64,000 nucleotides of DNA from Parapedobacter sp042666505 (lineage in GTDB: Bacteria; Bacteroidota; Bacteroidia; Sphingobacteriales; Sphingobacteriaceae), in assembly GCF_042666505.1 (NCBI RefSeq), contig NZ_JBHTDN010000004.1:186001-250000 (forward strand), read 5' to 3'. Shown here piece after piece: positions 25,809 through 34,020 of the stretch (positions are counted from its first letter, which is position 1; each line of letters begins with the position of its first letter). The notes below the pieces were generated by a model that saw only the letters and a program-made list of their open reading frames with translations, ran no database searches and was not told the origin of the DNA. Made by a program: the position numbers and the translations under genes.

Positions 25809-27815
25809 ATGCCCAATAAACTCCATAACGAAACATCTCCCTATCTGTTACAACACCAACATAATCCGGTTGAATGGTATCCGTGGGGAGACGAGGCTTT
25901 GAACAGAGCCAGGTCGGAAAATAAGCTGATCGTTGTAAGCATCGGCTATTCGGCATGCCATTGGTGCCATGTGATGGAGCGGGAAAGTTTCGAGAATGAC
26001 GATATCGCGGCGGTGATGAACCAGCATTTCGTGTCCATTAAAGTCGACCGTGAGGAGCGCCCGGATATCGATCAGCTATACATGATAGCCGTGCAGCTGA
26101 TGACCAACCAGGGCGGGTGGCCACTTAACTGCATCTGTTTGCCTGACGGCCGCCCGATTTACGGGGGGACATATTTCAGGCCCACCGACTGGAAAAATGT
26201 ACTCTTGCAGCTGGCGGAGATGTGGCGGGAAAACCCCGAAGTTGCTACGGACTATGCACAGCGGCTCACAGCAGGCATACAGCAGAGTGAGCAACTCCCG
26301 GTGAGTAGGATTCCAGAAGCTTATACCAAGAAAGAATTGGAGGCGATCGTCACCCCCTGGAAACGCCTTTTTGATAAGCAAGAGGGTGGACATACGCGGG
26401 TGCCTAAATTTCCAATGCCCAATAATTGGTTGTTTTTGCTGCGGTACGGCGTATTAGCGAACGATCCGGAAATTGTGGAACACGTACACCTCACCTTGCG
26501 GAAAATTGCTTCCGGGGGCATTTATGATCACGTAGGAGGCGGATTTGCACGGTATTCGGTGGACGGCCGGTGGCATATCCCGCATTTCGAAAAGATGCTG
26601 TATGACAACGCCCAATTGGTTAGCTTGTATACAGAAGCTTGGCAGCAACGTCCCACAGATCAATACAAACGGGTTGTCATGGAAACGCTGGCATGGATAC
26701 AGCGTGAAATGACAAGTCCCGATGGCGGGTTCTATTGTGCGCTTGACGCCGACAGTGAAGGAGTAGAGGGTAAGTTCTATACATTTCAGCAAGATGAGAT
26801 TGAGCAGGTATTGGGTGAAGATGCAGAATTGTTCGTTCGATACTTTGGAGTCACGCGGCCCGGGAACTGGGAGGAAGAACATACGAATGTACTGAAAGTC
26901 GATATCGAGGCAGACAAAATGGCACAGGAGGCGGGTTTCTCCGTGGAAGAGTGGGACACTTATCTTGCTCAGGGAAAGCAACGGTTGCTGGACTACCGGA
27001 ATAAACGGGTGAAGCCTGGATTGGATAATAAACAGCTTACATCCTGGAATGCATTGATGCTCAAAGGATTTCTGGATGCGTATCGGGTGTTCGGCGTACC
27101 TGAGTACCTGCGTTGTGCGTTAAACAACGCGGGATTTATACGCGCACATCTGTATGCCAAAGATGGCGGCCTACTGCATCAGCCCGATGCGAACGGCAAG
27201 ACCATTTCGGGTTTTCTCGATGATTATGCCTTTTGTATCGAAGCCTTTCAGGCATTGTATGAAGCAACCTTTGACGAAAATTGGGTTTACGAGGCAAAAA
27301 GGCTGATGGAGTATGTTCTAGCGCACTTTTACGATCAAGATACGGCTGCATTTTATTATACGTCCTCCTTGGCGGAAACGCTCATCGCCCGCAAACAGGA
27401 GGTGATGGACAACGTCATTCCTTCTTCCGCTTCGAGCATTGTGCGCGCGCTCGGCCGGTTGGGACTGATTTTTGATGAACAACGGTATCTGACGATTGCT
27501 TCACAAGCGCTGGCAAACGTTGTTCCGCAGATGGATGCCTATGGATCGGCATATTCCAACTGGGCAATTCAATTGTTGGAAGAAGTTTTTGGTTGCTATG
27601 AAGTCGTAATAACAGGGCCCGGCTGGCATCCATTCCGGGTAGCGTTGGATGCAACGTACATTCCCAATAAATTGATATTGGGTGGAACAAAAGGAACCCT
27701 TCCCTTGTTAGAAAAAAGGGTTGGAGATACAACCCGGGCGTATGTGTGCCGCGATAAGACGTGCAGTCTGCCAGTGGAGAATATCGAAGCACTGTTGCAA
27801 TTAATTACACAATGA
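25809..27815 (+). CDS. DUF255 thioredoxin-domain protein (YyaL/SPATA20-like)
   Basis: A 668-residue cytoplasmic protein. The N-terminal thioredoxin-like domain has the CxxC site GYSACHWCHVMERESF (Cys50 and Cys53) and HFVSIKVDREERPDID. The rest is an (alpha/alpha)6-barrel resembling N-acylglucosamine epimerase/cellobiose epimerase folds, with GGIYDHVGGGFARYSVDGRW and HFEKMLYDNAQL. Length matches bacterial YyaL and eukaryotic SPATA20. Molecular function is not established for the family. It appears monocistronic. Confidence 0.9.
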   Translation: MPNKLHNETSPYLLQHQHNPVEWYPWGDEALNRARSENKLIVVSIGYSACHWCHVMERESFENDDIAAVMNQHFVSIKVDREERPDIDQLYMIAVQLMTNQGGWPLNCICLPDGRPIYGGTYFRPTDWKNVLLQLAEMWRENPEVATDYAQRLTAGIQQSEQLPVSRIPEAYTKKELEAIVTPWKRLFDKQEGGHTRVPKFPMPNNWLFLLRYGVLANDPEIVEHVHLTLRKIASGGIYDHVGGGFARYSVDGRWHIPHFEKMLYDNAQLVSLYTEAWQQRPTDQYKRVVMETLAWIQREMTSPDGGFYCALDADSEGVEGKFYTFQQDEIEQVLGEDAELFVRYFGVTRPGNWEEEHTNVLKVDIEADKMAQEAGFSVEEWDTYLAQGKQRLLDYRNKRVKPGLDNKQLTSWNALMLKGFLDAYRVFGVPEYLRCALNNAGFIRAHLYAKDGGLLHQPDANGKTISGFLDDYAFCIEAFQALYEATFDENWVYEAKRLMEYVLAHFYDQDTAAFYYTSSLAETLIARKQEVMDNVIPSSASSIVRALGRLGLIFDEQRYLTIASQALANVVPQMDAYGSAYSNWAIQLLEEVFGCYEVVITGPGWHPFRVALDATYIPNKLILGGTKGTLPLLEKRVGDTTRAYVCRDKTCSLPVENIEALLQLITQ

Positions 27816-27852
27816 TAACTGGGGCATGACATGTCCCCTAATTTAAACAAAA

Positions 27853-28350
27853 ATGACTATTGTACCCAACAGCGTTGTTACGCTGACTTACAAACTCCAC
27901 ACTGTTGACAATGGCGAAAAGACATTTGTTGAAGAGGCCGGCCGGGATAATCCGTTGGATTTCCTATTTGGTGTGGGCATGATGTTGCCGAAATTTGAAG
28001 AAAATATTGCCGGACTGGGGGCCGGAGATACGACTGATTTTGAACTTCAGGCTGAAGATGCATACGGCGAGTTTAATGAGCAAGCTATCGCTACGCTTCC
28101 CGTCGATATGTTTAAGGAAAGCGGTATTCCGGCCGTGGGCCAGATTCTGCCCCTACAAGACAATCAAGGGAACCAATTCCGCGGCAAGGTGACCGAGGTA
28201 AGCCCTGAGGTGGTTGTGGTTGATCTGAATCATCCGATGGCTGGTCAAAATCTCCATTTTTCCATCGAGGTTTTATCTGTACGGGAAGCGACAGCCGATG
28301 AGTTGGCACACGGGCATTCGCATGGTCCGGACGGCTCACATCATCATTAA
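27853..28350 (+). CDS. slyD: FKBP-type peptidyl-prolyl cis-trans isomerase, SlyD-like
   Basis: A 165-residue SlyD-type folding factor: an FKBP domain split by an insert-in-flap chaperone domain (~70-125), ending in a His-rich, metal-binding tail (HGHSHGPDGSHHH). Typical stretches are PLDFLFGVGMMLPKFEENIAGL and FELQAEDAYGEFNE. SlyD isomerises prolyl bonds and can deliver nickel. It ends four bases before the convergent mnmD stop; no hairpin terminator is visible there. Confidence 0.93.
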   Translation: MTIVPNSVVTLTYKLHTVDNGEKTFVEEAGRDNPLDFLFGVGMMLPKFEENIAGLGAGDTTDFELQAEDAYGEFNEQAIATLPVDMFKESGIPAVGQILPLQDNQGNQFRGKVTEVSPEVVVVDLNHPMAGQNLHFSIEVLSVREATADELAHGHSHGPDGSHHH

Positions 28351-28353
28351 TTG

Positions 28354-29028
28354 TTATATTTTGATAGCTCGGAGCATCTCTCTTTTTCCCGGTGCTCCGG
28401 GCAGTTTTTCGACCGAAAAGCCCAGCCCCTTCAATGTTCGTTTTAAATGCCCAGTGATGGCATAGGTAACGAATACACCATCCGTCTTTATAAAGCTGCA
28501 GACGTGCCGCAACGTTTCTTCCGACCACATTTCCGGTTGTCTGGTCGACGCAAACGCATCGAAATAGAGGATATCAAATCGCTTACCGGTCGTGAAATGC
28601 AATATTTCCCTGTCTTTGGCAGTCAGTACGCAATCCGGGCGGATGACCTGGGGACTGCTCCAGCTGTTGCTATACTGTGTAAGGAAGGAAGTCCATAACG
28701 CAGCGGATACATACTCGTTATACCCGGTTTGTGCGATCAGTTCGGCCGATAGCGGGTGGGCCTCCACGCCTACATAATCGAGCTTGACCTGATTCCGGAT
28801 ACAGTAGTCCGCACTCAACAGGAAGTTGAGCCCGGTACCCAATCCGATTTCCAGAATGGATACAGATTCCGGTTGATGCAAATCCAGAAAGTAAGACAGT
28901 CCCATGCCGATAAAAACGTGCCTGCTTTCCTGCACGGCACCATGTTTCGAGTGGTAATGCTCCCCGATTTCGGCGTTGAATAAGGTCTTCGAACCGTCTG
29001 CGGTAACCACAAATGCGTTAGTAGCCAT
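28354..29028 (-). CDS. mnmD: tRNA (5-methylaminomethyl-2-thiouridine)(34) methyltransferase MnmD-like
   Basis: A 224-residue SAM-dependent methyltransferase of the MnmC2/DUF752 type that lacks the FAD oxidase half of MnmC. It catalyses the last methylation to mnm5-U34 in tRNA. Seen: EIGEHYHSKHGAVQESRHVFIGMGL (~21-45), SVSILEIGLGTGLNFLL (SAM motif I), FDILYFDAFASTRQPEMWSEETL with the DAFA motif, and VTYAITGHLKRTLKGLGF near the end. The start overlaps the stop of rarA by 11 bases, so both are probably cotranscribed. Confidence 0.9.
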   Translation of the reverse strand: MATNAFVVTADGSKTLFNAEIGEHYHSKHGAVQESRHVFIGMGLSYFLDLHQPESVSILEIGLGTGLNFLLSADYCIRNQVKLDYVGVEAHPLSAELIAQTGYNEYVSAALWTSFLTQYSNSWSSPQVIRPDCVLTAKDREILHFTTGKRFDILYFDAFASTRQPEMWSEETLRHVCSFIKTDGVFVTYAITGHLKRTLKGLGFSVEKLPGAPGKREMLRAIKI

Positions 29029-30298
29029 ATTTGCCTTTCCAGTTTTGCCTCAATTTCTCACGTAGCTTCTCCTCGGTAGGATTCTTTCCGGGATCATATA
29101 GCTTCACCCCGCTCAGGCCATCCGGCATAAATTCCTGTTCGACAAAATTGCCCTCATAAGCATGCGCATATTGGTAATCTTTGCCGTAATTGAGTTGCTT
29201 CATCAGTTTGGTTGGCGCATTCCGGATATGCAGGGGAACGGATAAGTCGCCTGTTTGCTTGACCAATGCCTGTGCTTTATTGATGGCTTCGTATGCCGCA
29301 TTGCTTTTTGCTGATGACGCCAAGTACGTGACCGTCTGCGAAAGAATGATGCGGGACTCGGGCCAACCGACCACGTTTACCGCCTGAAAACAATTATTGG
29401 CGAGGAGCAACGCATTCGGATTGGCATTGCCAATGTCCTCCGAGGCCAGAATGAGCAACCTTCGGGCGATAAAAAGTGGGTCTTCGCCCCCTTCAATCAT
29501 CCGGGCCAACCAATATACCGCGGCATTTGGGTCGCTGCCCCGGATGGATTTGATAAAGGCCGAAATGATGTCATAATGCTGCTCACCTGTCTTGTCATAG
29601 ATGGCCATGTTTTGCTGCACCTGCTTCAGTACAAAATCATTGGTGATTTCCAAGGGGGCTCCTCCGGCGGCATTTATGACGAGCTCAAGTACGTTTAGAA
29701 GCTTGCGGGCATCACCACCTGAAAGCCGAAGCAATGCCCCGTATTCCTTTACGGTTACCGATAATTTGCTGAGGTATTCATCTTCCGCCAGTGCTTTGTC
29801 GATGATGCCGATCAGTTCGTTTTCGGTTAGATGCTCCAATACGTATACCTGGCAGCGAGAAAGCAGCGCCGATATGACTTCGAACGATGGATTTTCGGTG
29901 GTTGCCCCGATGAGCGTAACCAACCCCCTCTCCACCGCACCAAGGAGGGAATCCTGTTGCGATTTTGAAAAGCGATGTATCTCGTCAATGAACAGGATGG
30001 GCTGTTCTTGCTGGAAATTTCGGAGTTGTTCTGCTTTATCGATCACTTCACGTACATCCTTCACGCCAGAATTGATCGCACTGAGGCTGAAAAACGATCG
30101 TTCAAGTTGTTTGGAAATGATGGAAGCCAAGGTGGTTTTGCCAACGCCCGGCGGACCCCAGAGAATCATCGAAGGGATGTTGTTTTGCTGAATGGCGTTG
30201 CGTAACACCGCCCCTTCGCCGATGATGTGCTGTTGTCCTACGTAGTCTTCAATGGTTGTGGGGCGCATACGCTCCGCCAAGGGAATCCGAGTTGCCAT
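29018..30298 (-). CDS. rarA: Replication-associated recombination protein A (RarA/MgsA) AAA+ ATPase
   Basis: A 426-residue AAA+ ATPase that acts at stalled replication forks. It starts MATRIPLAERMRPTTIEDYVGQQHI. Walker A is GPPGVGKTT (48-56), Walker B is LFIDEIHRF, and sensor I is LIGATTENPSFEV. The C-terminal tetramerisation domain shows DPNAAVYWLARMIEGGEDPLF and EDIGNANPNAL. ATG 30298 was chosen over an upstream in-frame start that would add 40 unconserved residues. A -33/-7 promoter ends nine bases upstream, leaving almost no leader. Followed by mnmD. Confidence 0.94.
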   Translation of the reverse strand: MATRIPLAERMRPTTIEDYVGQQHIIGEGAVLRNAIQQNNIPSMILWGPPGVGKTTLASIISKQLERSFFSLSAINSGVKDVREVIDKAEQLRNFQQEQPILFIDEIHRFSKSQQDSLLGAVERGLVTLIGATTENPSFEVISALLSRCQVYVLEHLTENELIGIIDKALAEDEYLSKLSVTVKEYGALLRLSGGDARKLLNVLELVINAAGGAPLEITNDFVLKQVQQNMAIYDKTGEQHYDIISAFIKSIRGSDPNAAVYWLARMIEGGEDPLFIARRLLILASEDIGNANPNALLLANNCFQAVNVVGWPESRIILSQTVTYLASSAKSNAAYEAINKAQALVKQTGDLSVPLHIRNAPTKLMKQLNYGKDYQYAHAYEGNFVEQEFMPDGLSGVKLYDPGKNPTEEKLREKLRQNWKGKYGY

Positions 30299-30307
30299 GT
30301 TTTTTAG

Positions 30308-30339
30308 CAAAGTTAGCCAAATTGCTGTGCGTATACAAA
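30308..30339 (-). promoter_or_regulatory. rarA promoter (-33 TTTG, 20 bp, -7 TAACTTTG)
   Basis: On the minus strand TTTG (30339-30336) is followed after 20 bases by TAACTTTG (30315-30308), an exact match to the Bacteroidota vegetative promoter. The predicted transcription start is only about 3-5 bases upstream of the rarA ATG, so the mRNA would be nearly leaderless. Confidence 0.65.
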
Positions 30340-30370
30340 TCAATTGGGTGTATTTTATTTGCAGTGACGA

Positions 30371-30530
30371 TTTTTGGATAGGCAACGCAGCTGCGGCGCT
30401 CCCGGCCGTCTGTGACACTCGGGCGCTTGATACCTATCCAAAGCGATCCTCCGGCAACGGTCTAAGGAACTAGCGGGTGGAGATCCCCCGGCAAGACAAA
30501 ATCCGGCTTGCGAGCAGTAAACCAAAACGT
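30371..30530. repeat. GC-rich structured palindromic element between rarA and a TPR gene
   Basis: The otherwise AT-rich spacer (300 bases between the two starts) holds a GC-rich block. A perfect 10-bp inverted repeat, TTTGGATAGG (30373-30382) with CCTATCCAAA (30433-30442), encloses a smaller GC-rich hairpin with CCCG/CGGG pairing. A second set of pairing segments follows: GATCCTCC with GGAGATC, and GCAAG with CTTGC, between about 30444 and 30525. It codes for nothing evident. It could be a dispersed intergenic repeat or a structured RNA; I do not recognise a known RNA family. Confidence 0.4.
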
Positions 30531-30598
30531 AACAGGATTGTAATAATGAGGAAAAGTAAGTAAGAATTCCTACCTTAGTGCGCAGATTGGAATGTATT

Positions 30599-31735
30599 AT
30601 GAAGTTAAAACAAGGGCTGTTTATCTACGTTATATGCTTTTGTTTCTTTTTCTGTGGTGTTTTGAATGGCAGCTTTGCCCAGCAACACGTGGATTTCTCC
30701 GGCGTGGTCTCCAAATATGACAGTACGTTTGCGGGGATCGGTCCCCGTGTTTATTTTCTCCCGGCGCCGAAGACGGCCGAGGAGTTACTGGACGACCGCT
30801 ATGCGGAAAAAGAAATTGATTCGGCCGTGGTGGAAGAATATGTGAACCGGATGAAGTACTATCACCGGTTGGATATGACCGGCAATGGCCGGGTATTGGC
30901 AAAATACATGCCGATTGCGGAGGCGCAGATGTCCAGTGTGGAAGGGAAGCTATGGATGGAACTGGGACGTGGAGGAACACCGGAGCAGGTGGGGTTGCAG
31001 GCAGACGTTGAAAATCGCTTGGCCATGGAATACGTGGCGTTGGGCGCATGTGATTTTGCGGTGGAGTTTTTCGAAAAGGCAATGCACGCCAAACGGACCC
31101 TGGGTAACCAATCCGATTGGGAAACGATTGCACATAACCTGGCCGTCACCTATGAGTATTTAGGGCAATTGGACAAAGCGCATGCTTTACGCCTGCAATT
31201 GTATGACCGGGCGGTAAAAAACGGAAGCAATACCCGCCAGGCGGAAACATTGATGGAATTGGCTCTTGTTAAGGCTAAGATGGGTTTTTCACCGGAAGCC
31301 GAACGGGATATCATCCGAAAAGTTGTACCCTTATTCCGTAGGGCAAAAAATGAAGCGGGCCGTGCGTCCGCTTATCGCACATTGGCTGATATTTACACCT
31401 TACAGCACAGGTACCCTGAAGCCCAATGGTTTTTGGTACAGGCGAAAACCATCGTTGACAAGGAAGGGATCAAGGACCAGCTGCCTGAGATCATATTCAA
31501 CCTCGCCGAAACAAAGAAACATTCGGGTAATCCACGGGTGGCTATTGAAGAATATAAAGTAGCGAGCGATCTGGCAAAGAAGGACCATATCATGGGAATG
31601 CAGCTAGCAATCCAGGATGCGTTGGGAAGCTTATACCATCAAGCCGGCGATTATGACGGGGCTGCCCTGGCCCTCAACCGATACGACACGCTCAAAAATA
31701 TCTTATTCAAAGGGGAGAAACCGCTCGATAATTGA
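30599..31735 (+). CDS. Secreted tetratricopeptide-repeat protein
   Basis: A 378-residue exported protein with an N-terminal signal peptide (hydrophobic stretch followed by GSFAQQ). Several TPR-like helix pairs lie from about residue 120 on: LAMEYVALGACDFAVEFFEKAM, LAVTYEYLGQLDKAHALRLQLY, and later LADIYTLQHRYPEAQWFLVQA and LYHQAGDYDGAALALNRYD. It resembles the N-terminal TPR part of Bacteroidota TPR sensor kinases but has no kinase part. ATG 30599 fits the signal peptide better than the longer frame. Partner unknown. Confidence 0.75.
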   Translation: MKLKQGLFIYVICFCFFFCGVLNGSFAQQHVDFSGVVSKYDSTFAGIGPRVYFLPAPKTAEELLDDRYAEKEIDSAVVEEYVNRMKYYHRLDMTGNGRVLAKYMPIAEAQMSSVEGKLWMELGRGGTPEQVGLQADVENRLAMEYVALGACDFAVEFFEKAMHAKRTLGNQSDWETIAHNLAVTYEYLGQLDKAHALRLQLYDRAVKNGSNTRQAETLMELALVKAKMGFSPEAERDIIRKVVPLFRRAKNEAGRASAYRTLADIYTLQHRYPEAQWFLVQAKTIVDKEGIKDQLPEIIFNLAETKKHSGNPRVAIEEYKVASDLAKKDHIMGMQLAIQDALGSLYHQAGDYDGAALALNRYDTLKNILFKGEKPLDN

Positions 31736-31865
31736 TCGGTCTGAAAACAAAACAAAAGACGCCGGTGTAATTATAGAATAGCAGTTTTTTGATTAAATTT
31801 AGCGGCTAAATAAAGACGATGGAATTGTGGGTTGGATACAATGAAGACAAAGGGATAAAAGAAGT

Positions 31866-33995
31866 ATGGAGAATATGTTGAAGAAAGTATTTTTTGCGCT
31901 GTTTGTGGTGGCCATAGCAGCCTGCGGGTCCAAGCCGAGAGTGAACCTCGATGCGGAGACGGGAGGCCTGAAGCCAACGGCGCAACATGCCGTAATAGCT
32001 AAGGATGTGGTGGGGTTGTTTGAATCCATAAGTTATAAGAAAGTGCCTTTTGGCGATTCTATTTCCTCTGTGATTTTTGACAACCTGATCAACGCAGTAG
32101 ATCAAGGGAAGAATTACCTAATGCAATCCGATATTGATGCATTTGAACAATATCGGAATACCCTGGGTGAAGATTTTCGTAAGGGTGATTTAAGCGCAGC
32201 CTATCAAGTGTTTAACGTATATATGGAACGTTACCTGGATCGGTTGAATTTTGCTTTGACGCAGATCGATGCACCACATGACTTTTCCATCGACGAACGC
32301 TATGTTTACAACCGTGAGAAAGAAAATTGGTTTGCGTCAGAGGCCGAAGCCAACGACCAATGGCGTAAGCGGGTGAAATACGATTTGCTGAATTTGCGTC
32401 TTAGCGGAAGCAATACCGATTCGGCCACGGCCAAGCAAAGGGAAACGTTGACGAGTCGGTATAAAAATTTGATCTCAATGGCGAAAAAGACGGATAATAA
32501 CGAGGCCTTTCAGGTTATCATGACGGCGCTCACCGATGCGATCGACCCGCATACGAGTTATTTCAATCCGTATTTTGCACAACGATTTAATGAGGATATG
32601 GCCAATACGTTTGAGGGTATTGGCGCGAGGCTTTCCATGGAAAACGAGATGGTGAAAGTCGCCGATATCATTGTGGGCGGTCCCGTTTACAAGGCGAAGG
32701 CCCTGCAAATCGATGACCGCATCATTGGCGTAGCTCAAGGGAAAGATGGCGAATTTGAAGACATTATCGGCTGGAAGCTGGACCATGCAGTTTCCAAAAT
32801 AAAAGGCCCGAAAGGCACGGTGGTGCGTTTAAAAATTATACCTGCCGGCGAGGAAGTCACTGCAGAGCCGAAAATAGTGTCCCTTACCCGCGATCGGGTG
32901 GTGATCGAAGATGAATCGGCCAAGCGTGAAATCAAGGAAGTGACTGGCGACGATGGAAAGACCTACCGGATTGGCATCATCAGCCTTCCCAAGTTCTATA
33001 TTGATTTTGAGGCTTATCGGAAAAACGATCCCAATTACAAGAGCACAACGCGGGATGTCCGGCTGTTATTGGACTCGCTCAAACAGGAAAATGTGGATGC
33101 GGTCGTGATGGACCTACGATTTAATGGCGGCGGATCACTTCAGGAATCCATCGAATTAACGGGCTTGTTCATTGACAAAGGTCCGGTGGTTCAGGTCCGC
33201 GATACCCGGAATCAAATTGAGGTAAACAGCGACCGTGAAGATGGCGTGGCTTGGGATGGTCCGTTGGGTGTCATTATTAACCGATTCAGCGCTTCCGCCT
33301 CGGAAATTTTTGCTGCGGCTATCCAGGATTACGGTAGAGGCATTGTTTTGGGGTCACAGTCGTACGGCAAAGGTACTGTACAATCGGCCATTGACATGAG
33401 CCGCGTAATCAGTCCGACGGATCGCCTGCTGTTGAAAGCACAGGCTGATGGGAATGATGGGCTGCCGGCAGGTGCGCCCCAGTTCGGGCAAATTAACATT
33501 ACCCTGGCTAAATTTTATCGGATTACGGGTAGCAGCACGCAACATAGAGGAGTAGAACCGGACCTCACGTTTCCGTCGCTATATTCTGCTGAAAAATATG
33601 GTGAGAGTTCGGAGCCATCGGCTTTGCCCTGGGACCAGATCAATGCTACGGATTTTGCGCCAATTACCGATTTGAAGCCGATCATCGCTCAGCTCAGTAA
33701 AAAGCACCAAGCTCGCATGGATAGTTCACAGGCGTATAAATTTCTGTTGGAAGATATTGACACCATGCAGAAGCAGGAAGCCGAAACCAGTGTGACGCTT
33801 AAGGAAGACCAATTGAAGAAAGAGCGCGAAGATAACCGGTTGAAGAATAAGAGCCGTTCAGATGCACTCCAACAGATGAAAATTAATCTGCCGCTTGGCG
33901 GAGGGGCAACGACCGATGTAGAGGAAGGGCTTGATTTCATCCAGGAGGAAAGTCTATCGGTAATGGCAGATTATGTAGGGTTGGTGAAAAAATAG
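31866..33995 (+). CDS. prc: Carboxy-terminal-processing (tail-specific) protease, S41A
   Basis: A 709-residue periplasmic protease of the Prc/Tsp type, here with a lipoprotein signal (VVAIAACGSK, Cys about residue 19). The order is an N-terminal helical domain, a PDZ domain (GIGARLSMENEMVKVADII to about residue 320) and the S41 core. The core carries VVMDLRFNGGGSLQESIEL, the catalytic Ser in NRFSASASEIFAAAIQDYG, and the Lys in GSQSYGKGTVQSAI. A C-terminal DUF3340-like, highly charged region follows (EDQLKKEREDNRLKNKSRSDA). Size matches Tsp of Bacteroidota. It probably degrades or trims periplasmic proteins. Confidence 0.92.
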   Translation: MENMLKKVFFALFVVAIAACGSKPRVNLDAETGGLKPTAQHAVIAKDVVGLFESISYKKVPFGDSISSVIFDNLINAVDQGKNYLMQSDIDAFEQYRNTLGEDFRKGDLSAAYQVFNVYMERYLDRLNFALTQIDAPHDFSIDERYVYNREKENWFASEAEANDQWRKRVKYDLLNLRLSGSNTDSATAKQRETLTSRYKNLISMAKKTDNNEAFQVIMTALTDAIDPHTSYFNPYFAQRFNEDMANTFEGIGARLSMENEMVKVADIIVGGPVYKAKALQIDDRIIGVAQGKDGEFEDIIGWKLDHAVSKIKGPKGTVVRLKIIPAGEEVTAEPKIVSLTRDRVVIEDESAKREIKEVTGDDGKTYRIGIISLPKFYIDFEAYRKNDPNYKSTTRDVRLLLDSLKQENVDAVVMDLRFNGGGSLQESIELTGLFIDKGPVVQVRDTRNQIEVNSDREDGVAWDGPLGVIINRFSASASEIFAAAIQDYGRGIVLGSQSYGKGTVQSAIDMSRVISPTDRLLLKAQADGNDGLPAGAPQFGQINITLAKFYRITGSSTQHRGVEPDLTFPSLYSAEKYGESSEPSALPWDQINATDFAPITDLKPIIAQLSKKHQARMDSSQAYKFLLEDIDTMQKQEAETSVTLKEDQLKKEREDNRLKNKSRSDALQQMKINLPLGGGATTDVEEGLDFIQEESLSVMADYVGLVKK

Positions 33996-34020
33996 GTTGC
34001 ATCCTTTCACACAGTTCGGG

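Noticed and set aside
29601..30191. 196-codon open frame antisense to rarA
   Set aside because: It lies wholly inside rarA on the other strand, is Ser/Arg/Thr-rich as a codon shadow, and has no domain-like features.
30299..30598. 6S RNA, SRP RNA, tmRNA or RNase P RNA in the GC-rich spacer
   Set aside because: I could not find the conserved core sequences of any of these families; only nested inverted repeats are visible, so it is listed as an unassigned structured element.
31866..33995. The Prc-like and the 23.9-kb S41 peptidases as LanP-type leader proteases for the RiPP
   Set aside because: They are 24-37 kb away, of the tail-specific housekeeping type, and not linked to the cluster.
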